A DNA stretch of 64,000 nt from Allolobophora icterica (GCA_963556255.1 OY744607.1:48394346-48458345), one strand, 5' to 3'; shown: positions 11,218-24,330, counted from the first letter of the stretch. Notes: generated from the sequence alone by a model not told the origin. Numbers and translations are program-made.

Positions 11218-11564
11218 GGCTCTTCAATAGGAAAATTACAATAAAATACATTAATACTACTGCCAGTGTTATTGTAATAAAGTGCTTATTTATAAATATA
11301 ACACCTCTTCAAGAAAATTAATCAGAGGTGTTCCGTACACAAGACCATGATCAGACAGAATGGTCTTCAACTGCTTGCGAAACAGAGGAAAGTAGAAGAA
11401 CGTCATGGCGCAGATTGCTTGAAGGCTGTTCCAAAATGAGGAAGTTTCCATGTTGCACTGTAGAAGTACCGGTACGCGACGGGGCAACAACTGCAGCTAG
11501 GTTAACGTGTGTTGCAAAACGAAGAGATTTTCGACCAGATAATGATAACATTGGAATAAGAATA

Positions 11565-12925
11565 GCTCGTTATTGTAATCTCCAAACTTCTAAAGCGCCA
11601 CTCGAAAGCCAAGCGCAGGGAACCTGCAGCCTATCACTAGCGCTGCTTTAAATCAGAGGGGTTTTCTAAAGAGTAGTCCAAAGGATATCAGAGTCCGGTT
11701 ACCAAAGGGGTAGGTCAAGAGAGAATGCAGAGTAGCTGTTAATAGCGGGTGTAGTCTAGAGTGAGAAGAAATGGAAGGCGGAGGATCAGATGAGTCGGGG
11801 TAGAAGTTTTTGAATAGGCGAAGCTTCAGTTTTGAGTGGAAAGCCCGGGGTGATAGAGCAGCATGAGGAGGATGGTTGCAATGATAATGGAGGAACCGAG
11901 AACCGAGAATCTGCGGAACTCAGCCTATTCAAAGGAGATCATTCCGGTGCATGGTGTGGTGCTGTGTTGGACATGGCTCCGTTGGAGAACTTGAGACGAG
12001 TCTAGTGACCGGGGATCGAGAAAGACTGAAATAGGAGGGTGGGGCGGGTTGCTTGATGGTGAAAAGATCACGGAGATACTTAGGCAGGAAATATTGTAGT
12101 GAATTGCAAGGAGTAACGTAGGCCAACGCGTACCGTACGTACGTTATCGAAAAAAATAACGTACGCGTACGATAAAAAGCCACAAGTTTATCTGATCATT
12201 CACAAATAACCTCAATATAGTCTTATAACGTATATATGGGAGTGATAATGTTTGAGCGTTCTATAGTGACATTTCTGGCTAGTGAATTTTGGATAACTTG
12301 CAGACGCTTGATTTGGGTGGAATCAAGGTTGAGGAAGTCGGAATTGCAGTAATCAAGTCTAATTAAAAATGGAGGCAGCAATGGTGGAGGCAGTTTTAAG
12401 GTCGAGCATGGGCCGGATGCGGCGGAGGTCACGAATGTGCATGAAGCAGGAGCGCGAGAATTTGGAGATGTGGTTAGAGAAGGAGAGATGTGAATCAAAG
12501 GTAATAAAAGATTGCGGACAGAGGAATCAGAGGCGAAGGTAACAGATGAAGATTTACTCGGTAAGTTTATGGAAGGGTCAGGATATTCCTGATTTGATCT
12601 GGAAAACATAGGATGATGAATTATGTTTCGGAAGTGTTAAGGCAGAGGAGATTGGATGAAATATATTGAGAGTCTGAGAGATTAGGTTAACCACGCTGAG
12701 TAATTGTGTGATGGAGGTGGGAAAAGAGCTTGGGAGAAAGATATGTAGAGTTGGGTGTCGTCTGCGTAACGATGGCGGTCAACAGAGGATTCTATGAGAT
12801 GGCTTAAAGGTGTGGTAGGCTTATACAGGATGAAGAGGAGTGAACCGAGGACGGAGCCATCGCTTGAACCCTCTCGAGATCTGACGTAGGATAGAGCACA
12901 ACCAGCAAGGAAGCTACGCATGATA
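11565..12925 (-). mobile_element. Decayed LINE (reverse transcriptase), minus strand
   Basis: RT motif YADDTQLYISF lies near 12740-12770, and LDYCNSDFLNLDSTQIKRLQ near 12290-12350, in shifting frames. The 3' end near 11570 reads, reverse-complemented, GGCGCTTTAGAAGTTTGGAG. A related 3' end lies at 36311-36560 and a related RT on the plus strand at 16382-16945. It sits upstream of caspase A exon 1. Confidence 0.75.
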
Positions 12926-12929
12926 ACGC

Positions 12930-13890
12930 ATCACCATAAGAATAATTAATTGATGATAATTGATGATAATGAAACCCTGGTTTTATTCAAATAGTACACA
13001 ATGCAGCTATGCATGCAGTAGCAATACGAGGAGTAGGCCTCCTCTGTCTAGGCCTAATCTAAAGCGGCCGTATAGGGAAGAAATATGATTCCAGGTGTTT
13101 TTTCTTTTTAGTCGAGCGTGGAGTTAGATATCATTAGAACTACATGGGAGGATCAAAACTGACACTCGCTATGAATTATCTAAGAAAAATTCTAACAGTG
13201 AAAAAATGTTACAATTAAAACACAAGATTGGTGAAGTTAATGGAACGATCATGTTAACAGGTAGGCTTAGGCCCTAATCAGATTACATTACGATGACTAA
13301 AGATGCCAATATTCATACGAACAATCTACTTTTATGTCCCTTGGTACAGTTAGGATTTGTGTGAATTTAGAAATCTTACATTACATAGGCCTATTACATT
13401 ACATGTAAACGACAATGCTTTCGCTTTCGTTTTCTTCTTTTAATCACAGCCAATTTCGACAGCTAACACAGTTTTAAAATACTTTCACAGTAATTTTAAC
13501 TTCAAGTTATGTTTTCTGCACGTAATTCGTACAAAAACAATCGAAGTTACAGATTTTAACAGTCGGGGAGCACCGAACATGGTAGGGCCTACGGTCGGTA
13601 GCCTACTGCTGGTAGGCTAATACTCAGATAATCCGGAATCCAGTCTTACTCGACAAATTTTTAAGTTATAGGGCCTAATTATGTTTGTTTTATAATTCCT
13701 CAAGAACCAGAAAATACATACCGATATAATAAGGAAAAAACACAAGTAAATACCCTATAATAAGCGATCGAGCTAGGCCTACTACAATTCACTGGTGCAA
13801 AAAACCTGCTCTGGCAAAAAGCACTAACTTGCGCGAGGCTTCTCGGGATATTTGGGTACAACATCCGATTAACTTTTAGTGACAAAGCTT
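12930..13890. other. No gene recognised
   Basis: A/T-rich sequence with frequent TAGGCCTA-type words. I see no splice-bounded exon, RNA gene or terminal repeats. Confidence 0.5.
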
Positions 13891-13969
13891 GTAATATCGA
13901 GATTTCTACAGCGCCAAAAAGGCGAAGTTGCGGGAACCAGCTTATTCACTGCCGCTAAGAAAAAGTACT

Positions 13970-14205
13970 ACTCACCCGTTATCCACTTCAGCTCTTTCAA
14001 TCAAAGACGCCTCTGTAAAGCCTTTAACTATCTTCTTCATTGTAAGTCTCCCTCTCTACTATATACATAGCAACCTACCTTCTTCTTCTATCGCTGTTAT
14101 CTTTTGTTCATTTTTCTCTGATAAATCTCTTCGCTTCTCCTAGGACCACTTCTCTTCATCCTGTGCATTGCACCCCTGAGCAATCTAATAAAATCCTCTT
14201 CTATT
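13970..14205 (+). mobile_element. LINE fragment, 5' side of a hAT insertion
   Basis: The last bases (AAATCCTCTTCTATT) read in frame into GACCACCATCTTTATGCAGACGAC at 16382, giving SSIDHHLYADD. The LINE RT is therefore split by the 2,168-bp element in between. Confidence 0.6.
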
Positions 14206-14554
14206 CAGTGGCGTAGCCAGGTTTTAACACCAGGGGGAGCGAGCACATAAAAAGGCCTCAACTACCAAAATAAATAATTTCAATTTCAATTTGGCGATCA
14301 TGAATTTTAATACATTACTGATGGTCACTTTTTCGACATCGGAATTTTCTTTATTGATAATACTGATTATTTCTTTGTAAATGTCGTTAAATGAAATAAC
14401 TCTTGCACAATTTCACTTTGGCGTTCGATGACATCTGCCAAAGTTCTAATTTGGTCACATTATCGGCATTCACATTGTAAAAATGGTTTGGATCTAATTA
14501 AAACAACTAAATTTTGAAGCCACATTTGTAAAATGCTCAAATCATTTAGTTGTG

Positions 14555-15095
14555 CTATTTATTCATTAATTCATTCATTCGGGTATTTATTTAGCACCTC
14601 GTCTTTGTCTTCAGGGGGGCTACTCAGAGGTGCTCCCGACTCCAGCACGGCCAAACAAGACAGTTTTAATCGAGTATAGAACGTATCACAGGGAGTTCTG
14701 GGGAACAGGTGCAGATCGTCCGGCCCACCACTGAAAAATACGGTTCTGCATGGTGGCTGTGCGGCCAAAAGGCACAATGAGTACCCCTTTGCCAGAAGAT
14801 CGGAGGTGGCGACTACCCTGAACTCCCAGCATGAGGCGGCAAAGGACCCGCAGATAAGCTGGAGCGCATCCCAGCAAGCACCTCCAGACCAGGGAAACAA
14901 CCCTTATTATACTACACGCTGGCTGACAGTTGGCTGGAGCCAATGAAGGACCTCCAGCATAGAACCAAAGACCTGACCAAATTTTGCTATTTGACCAATA
15001 AGGCGCATCGCAGAGCGTTGCACTCGATAGACGGTAGGCCATAGTGGATTAAGGAACAGTAGTCAGGTCAAGATTTACGCAATAATCCAGTGACA
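14555..15095 (-). mobile_element. LINE 3' fragment nested in the hAT element
   Basis: Minus strand: APAYLRVLC, RHLRSSGKGVLIVPFGRT and FQWWAGRSAPVPQNSL, the usual C-terminal RT region, with frameshifts. The low-coordinate end has an ATTCATTCATT tail. Confidence 0.7.
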
Positions 15096-15106
15096 CTATT
15101 GAGGTT

Positions 15107-15960
15107 TCAACCATGAATCAGATATTTCATCATCCACTTACATTTCCTCATGGAATCTCTTTCTTTTACGAACACTATGCTGCTTATATAGTCATTCATA
15201 ATATCACATTTTTTAGCCAGCTCAGTTGCTTCATTCTCAATCCGTTCAAACTCAGATTTAAATTCATTTCGCATGTTTTTAACAGTGATGGGCAATAGTT
15301 AACTAAAAAGTTGCTAACTTTTAGTTTAACTAAAAAATTTAGTTAAGGAAGAAGTTTAACTAACAAATAATTTAGTTAAAACCATAGTTTAACTAAAAAA
15401 ATTAGTTGCTAACTAAAAAGTTTGACTAAAAAATCAGCAATATGCAACTATTTTTCCAAAGTGAACATTGAACACTGTGAGCAAAAAACATTCTAACACT
15501 GCATGGTTTTAGCATTAACAGCCTGTGCTTTCAAATTCATACACTACTTAGTAAGTACTTACAGTACACATGTAACTCTATGCCAGAACAGTACGCATTG
15601 CATATTTTCAAGGTGAACTTGTCATTGACGCTTTGCATTATTACAGTTCACTTAACGTCTTCTATTGTGAAAATGTTTGTCGTAAAAAGTTGGAAAAAGT
15701 TGGAAAAAGTTTAACTACTTTTTTTAGTTTAGTTAACTAATTTCCAAAATCAGTTGCCAATTTTAGTTAAACTATTTCTTTTTAGTTGGAAAATAGTTTT
15801 AGTTTAACTTAAAAAAAATAGTTTAGTGCCCATCACTGGTTTTTAATATCGTTTTCAAATAGTTGAATCAAATGAGAAGCTGCTACTAAATCAATGCTAC
15901 TTCTCTGTAAATATGTGGATTAATTGAGAGCCGTCTCTAGCAATTTTTCCAGAATGTTAG
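15107..15960 (-). pseudogene. Broken hAT-type transposase remnant
   Basis: Reading minus, SSIDLVAASHLIQLFENDIK lies right of the MITE and NMRNEFKSEFERIENEATEL left of it, and the frame continues exactly across the 8-bp duplication. The pattern resembles hAT transposases of the ZMYM1-like group, recognised by style only. It was disrupted by the 15283-15838 insertion and by other decay. Confidence 0.45.
15283..15838. mobile_element. hAT MITE inserted in the transposase remnant
   Basis: 12-bp perfect inverted ends, CAGTGATGGGCA. Perfect 8-bp duplication GTTTTTAA (15275-15282 and 15839-15846). The subterminal regions are rich in AGTTTAACTAAAAA repeats on both sides. There is no coding capacity. 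Confidence 0.9.
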
Positions 15961-16381
15961 AAGAACTAGATATTCGAACGTATCAACTGTTACAAGCATA
16001 CCCCTTGCCTCAGCCAACTGTTTCGTAGTGCAGCATTTAATCTCACCATCCAGTCATCCACGATTCTTTGCAGGACAACTATTAGTGATAATAAATTCTG
16101 CAAGATCCTGAATGCCCATCTGGTATCGCAAAGTTTCTTATAGCCAACGCGAAAAATTCAATAAGATTGCAAAGTTCTTTAAATATTGAAAGACGAGGTA
16201 AACTGCCAGAAAAAATGTATAGGTACTTTACTGAGTTCCAGAAAACAAATTTTGTCGTTCGAACGATTGGAATAAATAAATTTTGAACGATTAGAATAAA
16301 CTGTAAAAAGGCCCCGCATCTTGGAAAATGGTCTCAGAGGGAGCTCCCCTTGCTCCCCCTAGCTACGCCTCTGCTTCTATT

Positions 16382-16945
16382 GACCACCATCTTTATGCAG
16401 ACGACGCCCAACTTTTCATGTTCTTCTTTCCCAGTTCTTTCTCCTCCTCCATTGATCAGTTACTCGATGTGGTCAACCTAGTCTCTAAGATGTCCTCCAT
16501 CTTCCTCTGCCTCAACCCTTTCAAAACTGAATTTATTATACTTGGCCTCCCAGATCAGATCAAGAAAATCCCTGAACTTTTCATACATCTACCAACCAGT
16601 TCTTCATTTTTCGCTTTCACCTGTGCGCAATCTTGGCGTTACTTTTGATCCACAACTATCCTTCTCTAATCTCTAATCTCTAGTCACATATCTCCAAACT
16701 CTCGCGCACCTGCCTCATGCATATTCGTGACCTCCGCCGCAATCGACTCATTGTGCTCGACTTTAAATCTGCATCCACTATCGCTACCTCCATTGTCCAC
16801 TGTAAGCTTGATTACTGTAATTCCATTTTCTTCAACCTCGAATCCACCCAAATTAAGCGTCTACAACCAAAATTCTCTTGCCTGAGCCGTCACCAGGACA
16901 CCAAAGCATCACCATGTCACTTCCTTCTTCAATCACTCTGATAGT
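16382..16945 (+). mobile_element. LINE reverse transcriptase fragment, 3' side of the hAT insertion
   Basis: HHLYADDAQLFMFF is the RT active-site box, followed by CLNPFKTEFIILGLP and, further on, LDYCNSIFFNLESTQIKRLQ. It contains frameshifts. It is the same family as the minus-strand copy at 12223-12925. Confidence 0.75.
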
Positions 16946-16954
16946 TCATGAAGT

Positions 16955-17220
16955 GGTGATTTAAGGACAGATTCAACCTAGTGATGATTTAAGGACAGAT
17001 TCAGCCTAGAGATGATTTAAGGACAGATTCAAACTTAGTGATGGTTTAAGGACAGATTCAACCTTTTGATGATTTAAGGACAGATCCAACCCAATACCAC
17101 TTTAAGGACATATCCGACCCAATGCCAGTTTGAGAACAGATCCGACCCCAAGTTCCGTTTTAAGCGCGGTTTCAACCCTATTGACATTCTAAAGTGCAGT
17201 CTTAACCCTAGTGTCGCTAT
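16955..17220. repeat. Minisatellite of about 29 bp
   Basis: About nine degenerate copies of GATGATTTAAGGACAGATTC plus AACCTAGT. Divergence increases to the right. Confidence 0.85.
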
Positions 17221-17399
17221 ATATGAGCAATTCCCATACATTTTAACAATTAGATTTTAATTCCAATGGCGTGTTGTATAGATTCTGAAACGGTAAATCT
17301 CATATATTAGGCCTATATATGTATTAGTTTTCAATTCACAGTGAGGCACTATATCAATTTTTCTGTGAACTGAACGCTAAAATTAGAGTATTCAAGAAT

Positions 17400-17493
17400 C
17401 GCATGTTGAGGTTTCATATATATATAATATATATATATATATATTGTATATATACTGTAACATATATTGTGTATATATATATACATATGTATA

Positions 17494-17534
<41 letters not shown>

Positions 17535-17540
17535 TGTTCA
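17400..17540. repeat. (AT)n-rich microsatellite
   Basis: Interrupted TATATA arrays. No gene is seen between about 17230 and 18100. Confidence 0.9.
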
Positions 17541-18109
17541 ATCTATGCGGGTAGGTCATAGGCCTATGACTAGCCGCTTTCAATTCACATACGAGGCGAT
17601 ATACCAATTTTCATGACTGGCCATTAAGGGCATCGTGTTCAAGAATCAGCCCATAAGGTGTGCACGCCCCTCAGCCTGTGCCCATAGTCAACATGACTTC
17701 CTGTTCCATACACAGCAATTCTATCTAAACCATGTATATAGGAGCAACTATCATTCATTAATCTAGTAATTAAACTTTTACTTTCATTGCCATGTTGTAG
17801 AAATCCTGAAAGGGGATTCTCTTATATTTATAAGCGCTCAAAAAGTTTTTCTTTGGACTGAACGTTAATATTGACATAATTATACAAAAATCAGCCCAGA
17901 AGTAGATGTAAAAGGACGGTTCTGGACCACTCCCTAACGACACCATAGAAGCTATCATCCCTTACTGCGCCGTAGGTCTTTGGGGATACTCCGAGCCAAT
18001 ATCCCGGCAATCAAAAATACACCACTATCAGATCCGCTCGGCCGGGTCGAGCCAAGTGGGCGCACGAACAAGAATCAATGAAAAAATGAACAGGTTACTG
18101 TGTGTAAAA

Positions 18110-18384
18110 ATGATTGGACAAAACGCGTGTAAGTGGCTGGTTATAGGAAAAACAACTCCCTGCTCTCGTAGATGCATTGACGAGTACTACTTCAAACATT
18201 TAGCAAAACTGCGAAACGATTGCGGGACAAGACCATGCGCAAGATGCGGAAGAGGTATGCTATCAAAAACCGGTTGGCCGAGTTATGAAGTGCGGCTATT
18301 TCGGCATACAGTCGAGAGTGCGACGCGATGGGTTAATTCGCGAATTTAATAAAGAATGGAAGCGACTATTGAACATTTCGAACT
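18110..18384 (+). pseudogene. Decayed copy of the Polinton small zinc-binding gene
   Basis: From an ATG at 18110 the plus strand reads CKWLVIGKTTPCSRRCIDEY, then FKHLAKLRND, then TRPCARCGRG. This matches the intact Polinton protein at 53489-53764 (CKWLMIGKQNLCPRRC, RPCAKCGRG). After CGRG the frame is lost. The conserved C-terminal part (SRVRR, EWKRL) reappears in another frame at about 18316-18380. One cysteine pair in the centre is also gone. Nucleotide similarity is visible along the whole gene, so this is a relic of a second, older Polinton. Confidence 0.8.
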
Positions 18385-19029
18385 AATAAGATTTACAAAC
18401 GGGCAGGGGTGGTGAAGGATCTCACCCGATCAATTCATTGCAAAATGAGCAGGGTTGAGGCCATATGGTCGCTATATAAAAACGTGTACATTTACATTTA
18501 CTAGCGCTAATTAAGTTTACGTAGTGTATAACATCAAATAGTCAGAAATCCAATTCGTCAGAGAACCAGACAACGCTGAGTAAGCGAGTTGAAAGAGGTG
18601 GACACGTGCCTTAGGATGCTGGTTCGCATACCGATGGCGGCTTATTTCAGAGATGTTAATCCGAGATTTTGACTCTGGGGCTAGAGCGGCCCGTACACGG
18701 AGATCTAAAGCATGACTCTGCTCATTTTTCATTGAATTTATCGGATGAGTTCCTTCATCACCGCTTTCCATTTGAACGGGTGCCACGCCGTTTAAGTCTC
18801 TTAAATAAGCCACAATCTGTATGAGAACCGGCATCCACACTCACAGAGGCACACAGGACGTGCGCTCTTACTAATAGGACTATAGCTAACTGGGTGACAT
18901 CTAGGGCAAGGACATCTAGGCCTCGGTCTGGTGGATTTTGGTTCTGGCTACGTGCATGGATATCTGCCTCGTTTACAGCAAAGATTAGGCCTAATTATAA
19001 TGCAACGTATGTTTTTATCTACATTCCTT

Positions 19030-19592
19030 ATTCTACGTCACTTGCTTTTGTTAAACACGTTGTCCACGTCTGTTGCAGGGTAAAGCAGTCCCTCTATGCA
19101 CTACGGGTGCTGAAAGCCGACGATCTTAAAGGCCCAAACGTCTTTGATGTTACAAGGGCGACGACAGTGGCATGCATGCTCTATGCAAGCCCTGCATGGT
19201 AGGGATTTGCATCCCAGCACGATAAAAATCAACCCCAAGCCATAATAAACAAGATGACTAGGCAGTGGTACCTGCCGGAGGGTGGTCCAACGTTTGACCA
19301 ACTCTGTAGGAAGGCGGATGTCGGCCTTTTCACGGAGGTCTTAAACAACCCTGGTCATGTACTTCACAATTTGATACCATTCAAGAAACCGAAAAATTAT
19401 GTTCTCCGACCTCGGTCTCACGATAGGGTGCTTACTCCACTGGAGAATAACACGAGGAAAAAATTCATTGGAAGAATGCTGTATTCATATTGATTGTGAT
19501 GCTGCTGTTTTGTAACTGTTGTATTCTGTATTGTATTATTTGATGCATGTACACTAAGTGCTAATCTCTTGTAACCGGTTAAATAAAGAAAA

Positions 19593-19635
<43 letters not shown>

Positions 19636-19680
19636 CTACTTACTTACTTACTTACTTACTTACTCACATACCAACCTGTG
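19030..19680 (+). mobile_element. LINE 3' end with (ACTT)n tail
   Basis: ADVGLFTEVLNNPGHVLHNL, VLRPRSHDR and FIGRMLY match a minus-strand relative at 22360-22640 (RADSSLFSAILRNPSHVLHA, ALRPRSHNR, FINRMLY). The plus-strand copy ends in AATAAAGAAAATACTTACTT and a long ACTT array. Confidence 0.75.
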
Positions 19681-19799
19681 GACCCAATAAACTAAATAAG
19701 ACTTCAACCTGGCTTCTCCAGTGGATAATGATTTTTGGCTGCGGTAATTTTTTCAACTCCTGAGGGATTATGTGTATGCTCTACCTCGTGGAGAAAAAA

Positions 19800-20240
<441 letters not shown>

Positions 20241-20249
20241 GAAGAAGAA

Positions 20250-21240
20250 TAATGACAGAGTTGGGCCGCCGCGTAACCACAGTCTCAGGTGATCCAAGTG
20301 TCGCAATCGAAGGTCGCCTGTCGTGTGTTTGCCGTGTGTTGATGTCGACCCTCGACTGCTTGTTCTTTTACTTGCACTTTTATTTAACGTGCCTAACTTT
20401 TCTATAGAAGATTCACGACGAACTTTGTTTAATTAATAAATGAATTTAATTAAAGAAACAAATATATACACTAACTCTACGGGAACTTCCACGTAGTATT
20501 AAAGCGTTTAGATATTAAATCGGACTATCTCAAATGTTGCTTCGTACAGCCTAACTACAGATCGTTCTTCGCGTCAGTCTCTGAATCTGACGGACTAATA
20601 CTCTGCCGCCGCCGCTGGTCGCTCCTCTCGATGTTGATCGCTCGACCGTTGTTCTCACGTCGCGCTCGTCAGTAGTACAAGTCCCGTATTCTCCTTTTCC
20701 TTCCGTTAAGTAGGAACTTCAGCGTGCGTCGGTCCGCCCCCTCCCCACGTCATGCTATCGTCAATTAGTGTCAGATTGCTCTTCGAGCCGCGGGTCGTCG
20801 CTCGCCTGCAGCGCGGGCGGTGTCTGGTTTCACCCTTAGCCGCGAGGTGTCCTATTACACCTTGGCTGTGTGGTGTCCGATTACACCTCGGCCTCGCTGC
20901 CTTCATTGTTGACCAAGTGGGGACTGGCTTTCGTCCGTCATCATTCCATCTCGACCGCCAACGACGACTCCATCGTGATGATGATGACATCTCGTCGTTG
21001 TCGTCGATCTCCTCACGCGACACCAAGGGAGACAGCTTATCTCTTCCAGAGACTCAATTTGCCTCCAACGTTTTAACGCCATTGCTTTTGGAGGCACCTT
21101 CACACCATACCCCGCCCCCGGAGACGAGGACGGCGTGCTCCAAGATTAAATACACTTCTGTTTTATAGTTTCTTAGAGCCTGAGGGATTTTCGTACCTCG
21201 GGCGTTTAAAAAAATAATAAACAATAGTGACGATTTCACT
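20250..21240. other. GC-richer segment without a recognised gene
   Basis: It contains repeated words such as GTGTCC(T/G)ATTACACCT near 20848 and 20874 and overlapping open frames on both strands. I find no conserved domain or splice structure. A retroposon 5' region is possible. Confidence 0.35.
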
Positions 21241-21256
21241 TAAGTAAGTAAGTAAG

Positions 21257-22217
21257 TACCGTAAAACGGGGTGACTTTGGCCTGCTGGGTGATTTTGGCC
21301 CAAATTGAAAAATTAGTTTGTAACCTTCTGGCCTTCCGTAGTTATCACGTGATTTCGACTTGATTTGTGAATAACAATCGGTAAACATGTAGCGCATATC
21401 CTTAAAAAATTTGGTTGATTTTATTGTAAAATTTGTTGAAATTTTCCCGAAATGTTTGTAAGCCTAAAAAAAGTCAAACTTCGAAGATGTGCAAACTTAT
21501 TTTTCCGTGAGAAAGACCGTTAATAATACCGTGGGTGATAATAACACTTTTCAATGTACACTGTAGTGGCATGTGTATGGCGCACCGTTTGCTTTATGAT
21601 GTCACCAATAAGTACTTTATAAATGCAAGTAAAGTTTTTGGGGTGACTTTGACCCACGTTTTAAAGTACGGTACTCCTGGGGATATTTATATAATTTCTA
21701 TTTTAAAATGAATGCATTTGCTAAAATTTCACTTTGGCCATATTGTAAAGTACTCCTAGCGATGTTTATATAATGTTTATGTTAAAATTAATTAATGTAT
21801 TTGCTAAAATTTCACTTTTCACGATATTTTCACTGGTCGGTGCATACGGTACCAATTCGTTCTAGTCATGCCAGTACCGGTATGGTACCATTGTCACTTA
21901 GTGTTAGTTTTAAGTTTAGATATTTTTTTAACACATTCTTCGGGCCAAAGTGACCCCAGTAACAGGTTTACTTTGTCTAATAACTGAAAAACTATTGTGT
22001 GACAAAGTCACCCCACCTGACGAGGTGACTTTGGCCCACCCCAAAAGTTATAAAAAAAGTGTTCAACTGTTATTACCCAAAAAAGTTTGCTTTATACGTT
22101 TTCTCTTTAACCCTATGCACATCTTATCTAATTGTTAAGTCAACCATATTCAGTCACATTATCGTTTTATAATTAAAACAAGTTCAAAAAAGGCCAAAGT
22201 CACCCCGTTTTACGGTA
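21257..22217. mobile_element. TA-flanked TIR element with internal GGTGACTTTGG repeats
   Basis: Perfect inverted ends of about 27 bp begin TACCGTAAAACGGGGTGACT, with TA on both sides as in Tc1/mariner-type duplications. The motif GGTGACTTTGGCCC or its complement recurs several times inside. No transposase is present, so it is non-autonomous. Confidence 0.85.
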
Positions 22218-22359
22218 TGTTCTTTAATGAACCACCTGCAAACGCACTGTGGCTAACAGACAAGTTATACAAAGAGGCGCACGAAACAGAATAAAAAAAG
22301 AAACTAGGCAATGTCATATATGATATGGGATAAGGAAAAAGTTAAGATATTGATTTTAC

Positions 22360-22640
22360 TTAAGATATAACATTCTATTGATAAAGCTCCTTCTGGTCAA
22401 CGCGTCAGCTTTGGGAACCTCACGGTTGTGTGAGCGGGGACGGAGCGCATTGTTACTTGCCTTAACTGGGGGAAGCAAGGCATGGAGGACATGACTGGGA
22501 TTACGTAATATGGCAGAGAAGAGAGAACTGTCAGCTCTCGCACAGAGTGCGTCAAATGGCTGCGACCATCGATTGATGCCTTGGTCATTACGATGACGAC
22601 AAACAACGCAAGGAATTATTAAATTATACATTCGATTAGA
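22360..22640 (-). mobile_element. LINE 3' fragment, minus strand
   Basis: FDALCARADSSLFSAILRNP and FINRMLYLK on the minus strand. It is a relative of the element ending at 19680. Confidence 0.75.
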
Positions 22641-22724
22641 AAATAGAAAAGTTCCTGACAAGACATGATTGTATCTCAAACGTTTACCTCACACGATCCT
22701 CAAATAGCACCCAAAATAAACATC

Positions 22725-22890
22725 TATGGTTATGATAATGATGAAAAGATGGATGATGATTATGATTATGATGATAGTGATGATGGTAGTGGTGGTGATG
22801 AGGATGATGGCAGTTATGATGATTGTTGTGGTTGTGGTGGTGGTGGTGGTGATGATGATGATGAATATGGCAATGATAATGGGTTTAGTC
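22725..22890 (+). repeat. GAT/GGT-rich low-complexity tract
   Basis: Degenerate GATGATGGTGGT repeats, which give artefactual Asp-rich or Met-rich open frames. Confidence 0.9.
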
Positions 22891-22899
22891 TTCGTTGCT

Positions 22900-24060
22900 A
22901 ACCGCTATATATATAAGCTACATACATTCCCACTAAGGACGAAGTAATCATAATCAGTCATAAAATAATTGACTTAACAATAAAGCTAGAAACGTCCTCA
23001 ACACTGTATCTATTTCGTTTACATTCATATGTTATTCTAGTCTTTGAGAGGTTTACAAAAGCACCATATGAAATGTATGTTCATTTATAGAATATATTAT
23101 CATATAAATTCAAATGTGTATATGAAATCATATCTACCGCAAATGGTACAATGACACTAATTGAAACATTATTTATTATCTCTGCATATACTAAGCGCCA
23201 TTATCTAATGACAAAGCACCAATCAATGCCACCAAGCAATTGTGCGCTGAGGACTTGCTCAAGTCCAACACAGTAATCAGAGGAGGTTAGAACTAATATT
23301 CTTCGCGTTGAAGGTTGACCACTCCAAAAAATCGGCTACCTCAATAGTAGAATAATACTTATCATTATTATTAGGCTTATTACCATTAACTAGCGTCTAT
23401 AGTGCCAGTATATAATACACAAGGCACCAACCGATGGCGCACCAAATCCAAACCATAATCAGGTCATCACCAGAAGAACAGAACATAACAAGAACCTACG
23501 TGGTAGATATGCTTCACATAAAGACCTTACAAAATGACGACAATATCGTATATGATGCACAACAATTTCCATCTTACATACTGATCTCCTGCATATTGAC
23601 CCGATAATGGCTTGGTTTTGGTGCGCCATCAGTTGATGCCTTGTGTAGTAGACACTGGTGCGATAGAAGTAATATAATTTACAACTACAATTTCAGTCGT
23701 TCCATTTGTGCGAATATCATAAACATATGAGATAACATATCCATGTCGTGCACAGCACACAGCATCTTCATCTCAACAACCCAATCTAAAGTCCATCGAC
23801 CCACATATAACACATGACATTACACATCTTCACAAGCTCGACTTAATAATACTGATCATAAACACTTAATCAAAGCATAATCAATCCACACATGTCCATT
23901 TGTAACCATGATTACACAATGGAGCTACGTACTGCAGGATTTACGCGTATACACAGCTATCTTATGTACTTACAGGATGCTTTAGTTACTTAAAAGTGAC
24001 CATATTGCGAGTCTTCATACAAGTATACGTGTACCGGTACGTACCATTCTTCATTAAATA
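22900..24060. other. No gene recognised
   Basis: A/T-rich sequence. A degenerate family-1 SINE on the minus strand may lie near 23190-23300 (GAGGACTTGCTCAAGTCC). Confidence 0.4.
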
Positions 24061-24089
24061 GGTCAATCACTTAAAGGTTATGAAAAGTC

Positions 24090-24214
24090 TCTACAAAATG
24101 CTTAGATACATACATACTTACACACATACATGCATGCATACATAACATGGATATATATGCATACATAAGATACATACATACATATATACCTACATACATA
24201 CATACATACATACA

Positions 24215-24248
<34 letters not shown>

Positions 24249-24330
24249 ACATACCGAAATAAGACACCTACATACTTACCTAGGATACATACAAATGTAC
24301 ATACATACATAAGATAAATACATATACATA
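24090..24330. repeat. (ACAT)n microsatellite
   Basis: Long CATA tetranucleotide arrays. Confidence 0.95.

Larger units (their letters stand above)
14206..16373. mobile_element. hAT transposon remnant carrying two nested insertions
   Basis: The ends are CAGTGGCGTAGCCAGG and, reverse-complemented, CAGAGGCGTAGCTAGG. They are flanked by a perfect 8-bp duplication CTTCTATT (14198-14205 and 16374-16381). It is inserted in a LINE reverse transcriptase. The interior has a minus-strand transposase remnant (15107-15960), a minus-strand LINE piece (14555-15095) and a smaller hAT MITE (15283-15838). Confidence 0.85.

Noticed and set aside
18517..18840. 107-aa minus-strand frame next to the Polinton relic
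   Set aside because: No similarity to any Polinton protein in this window or to a domain I recognise. It may be chance.
20752..21168. 138-aa plus-strand frame in a GC-richer region
   Set aside because: Overlapping frames are open on both strands, there is no domain, and no splice signals are supported by a paralogue.
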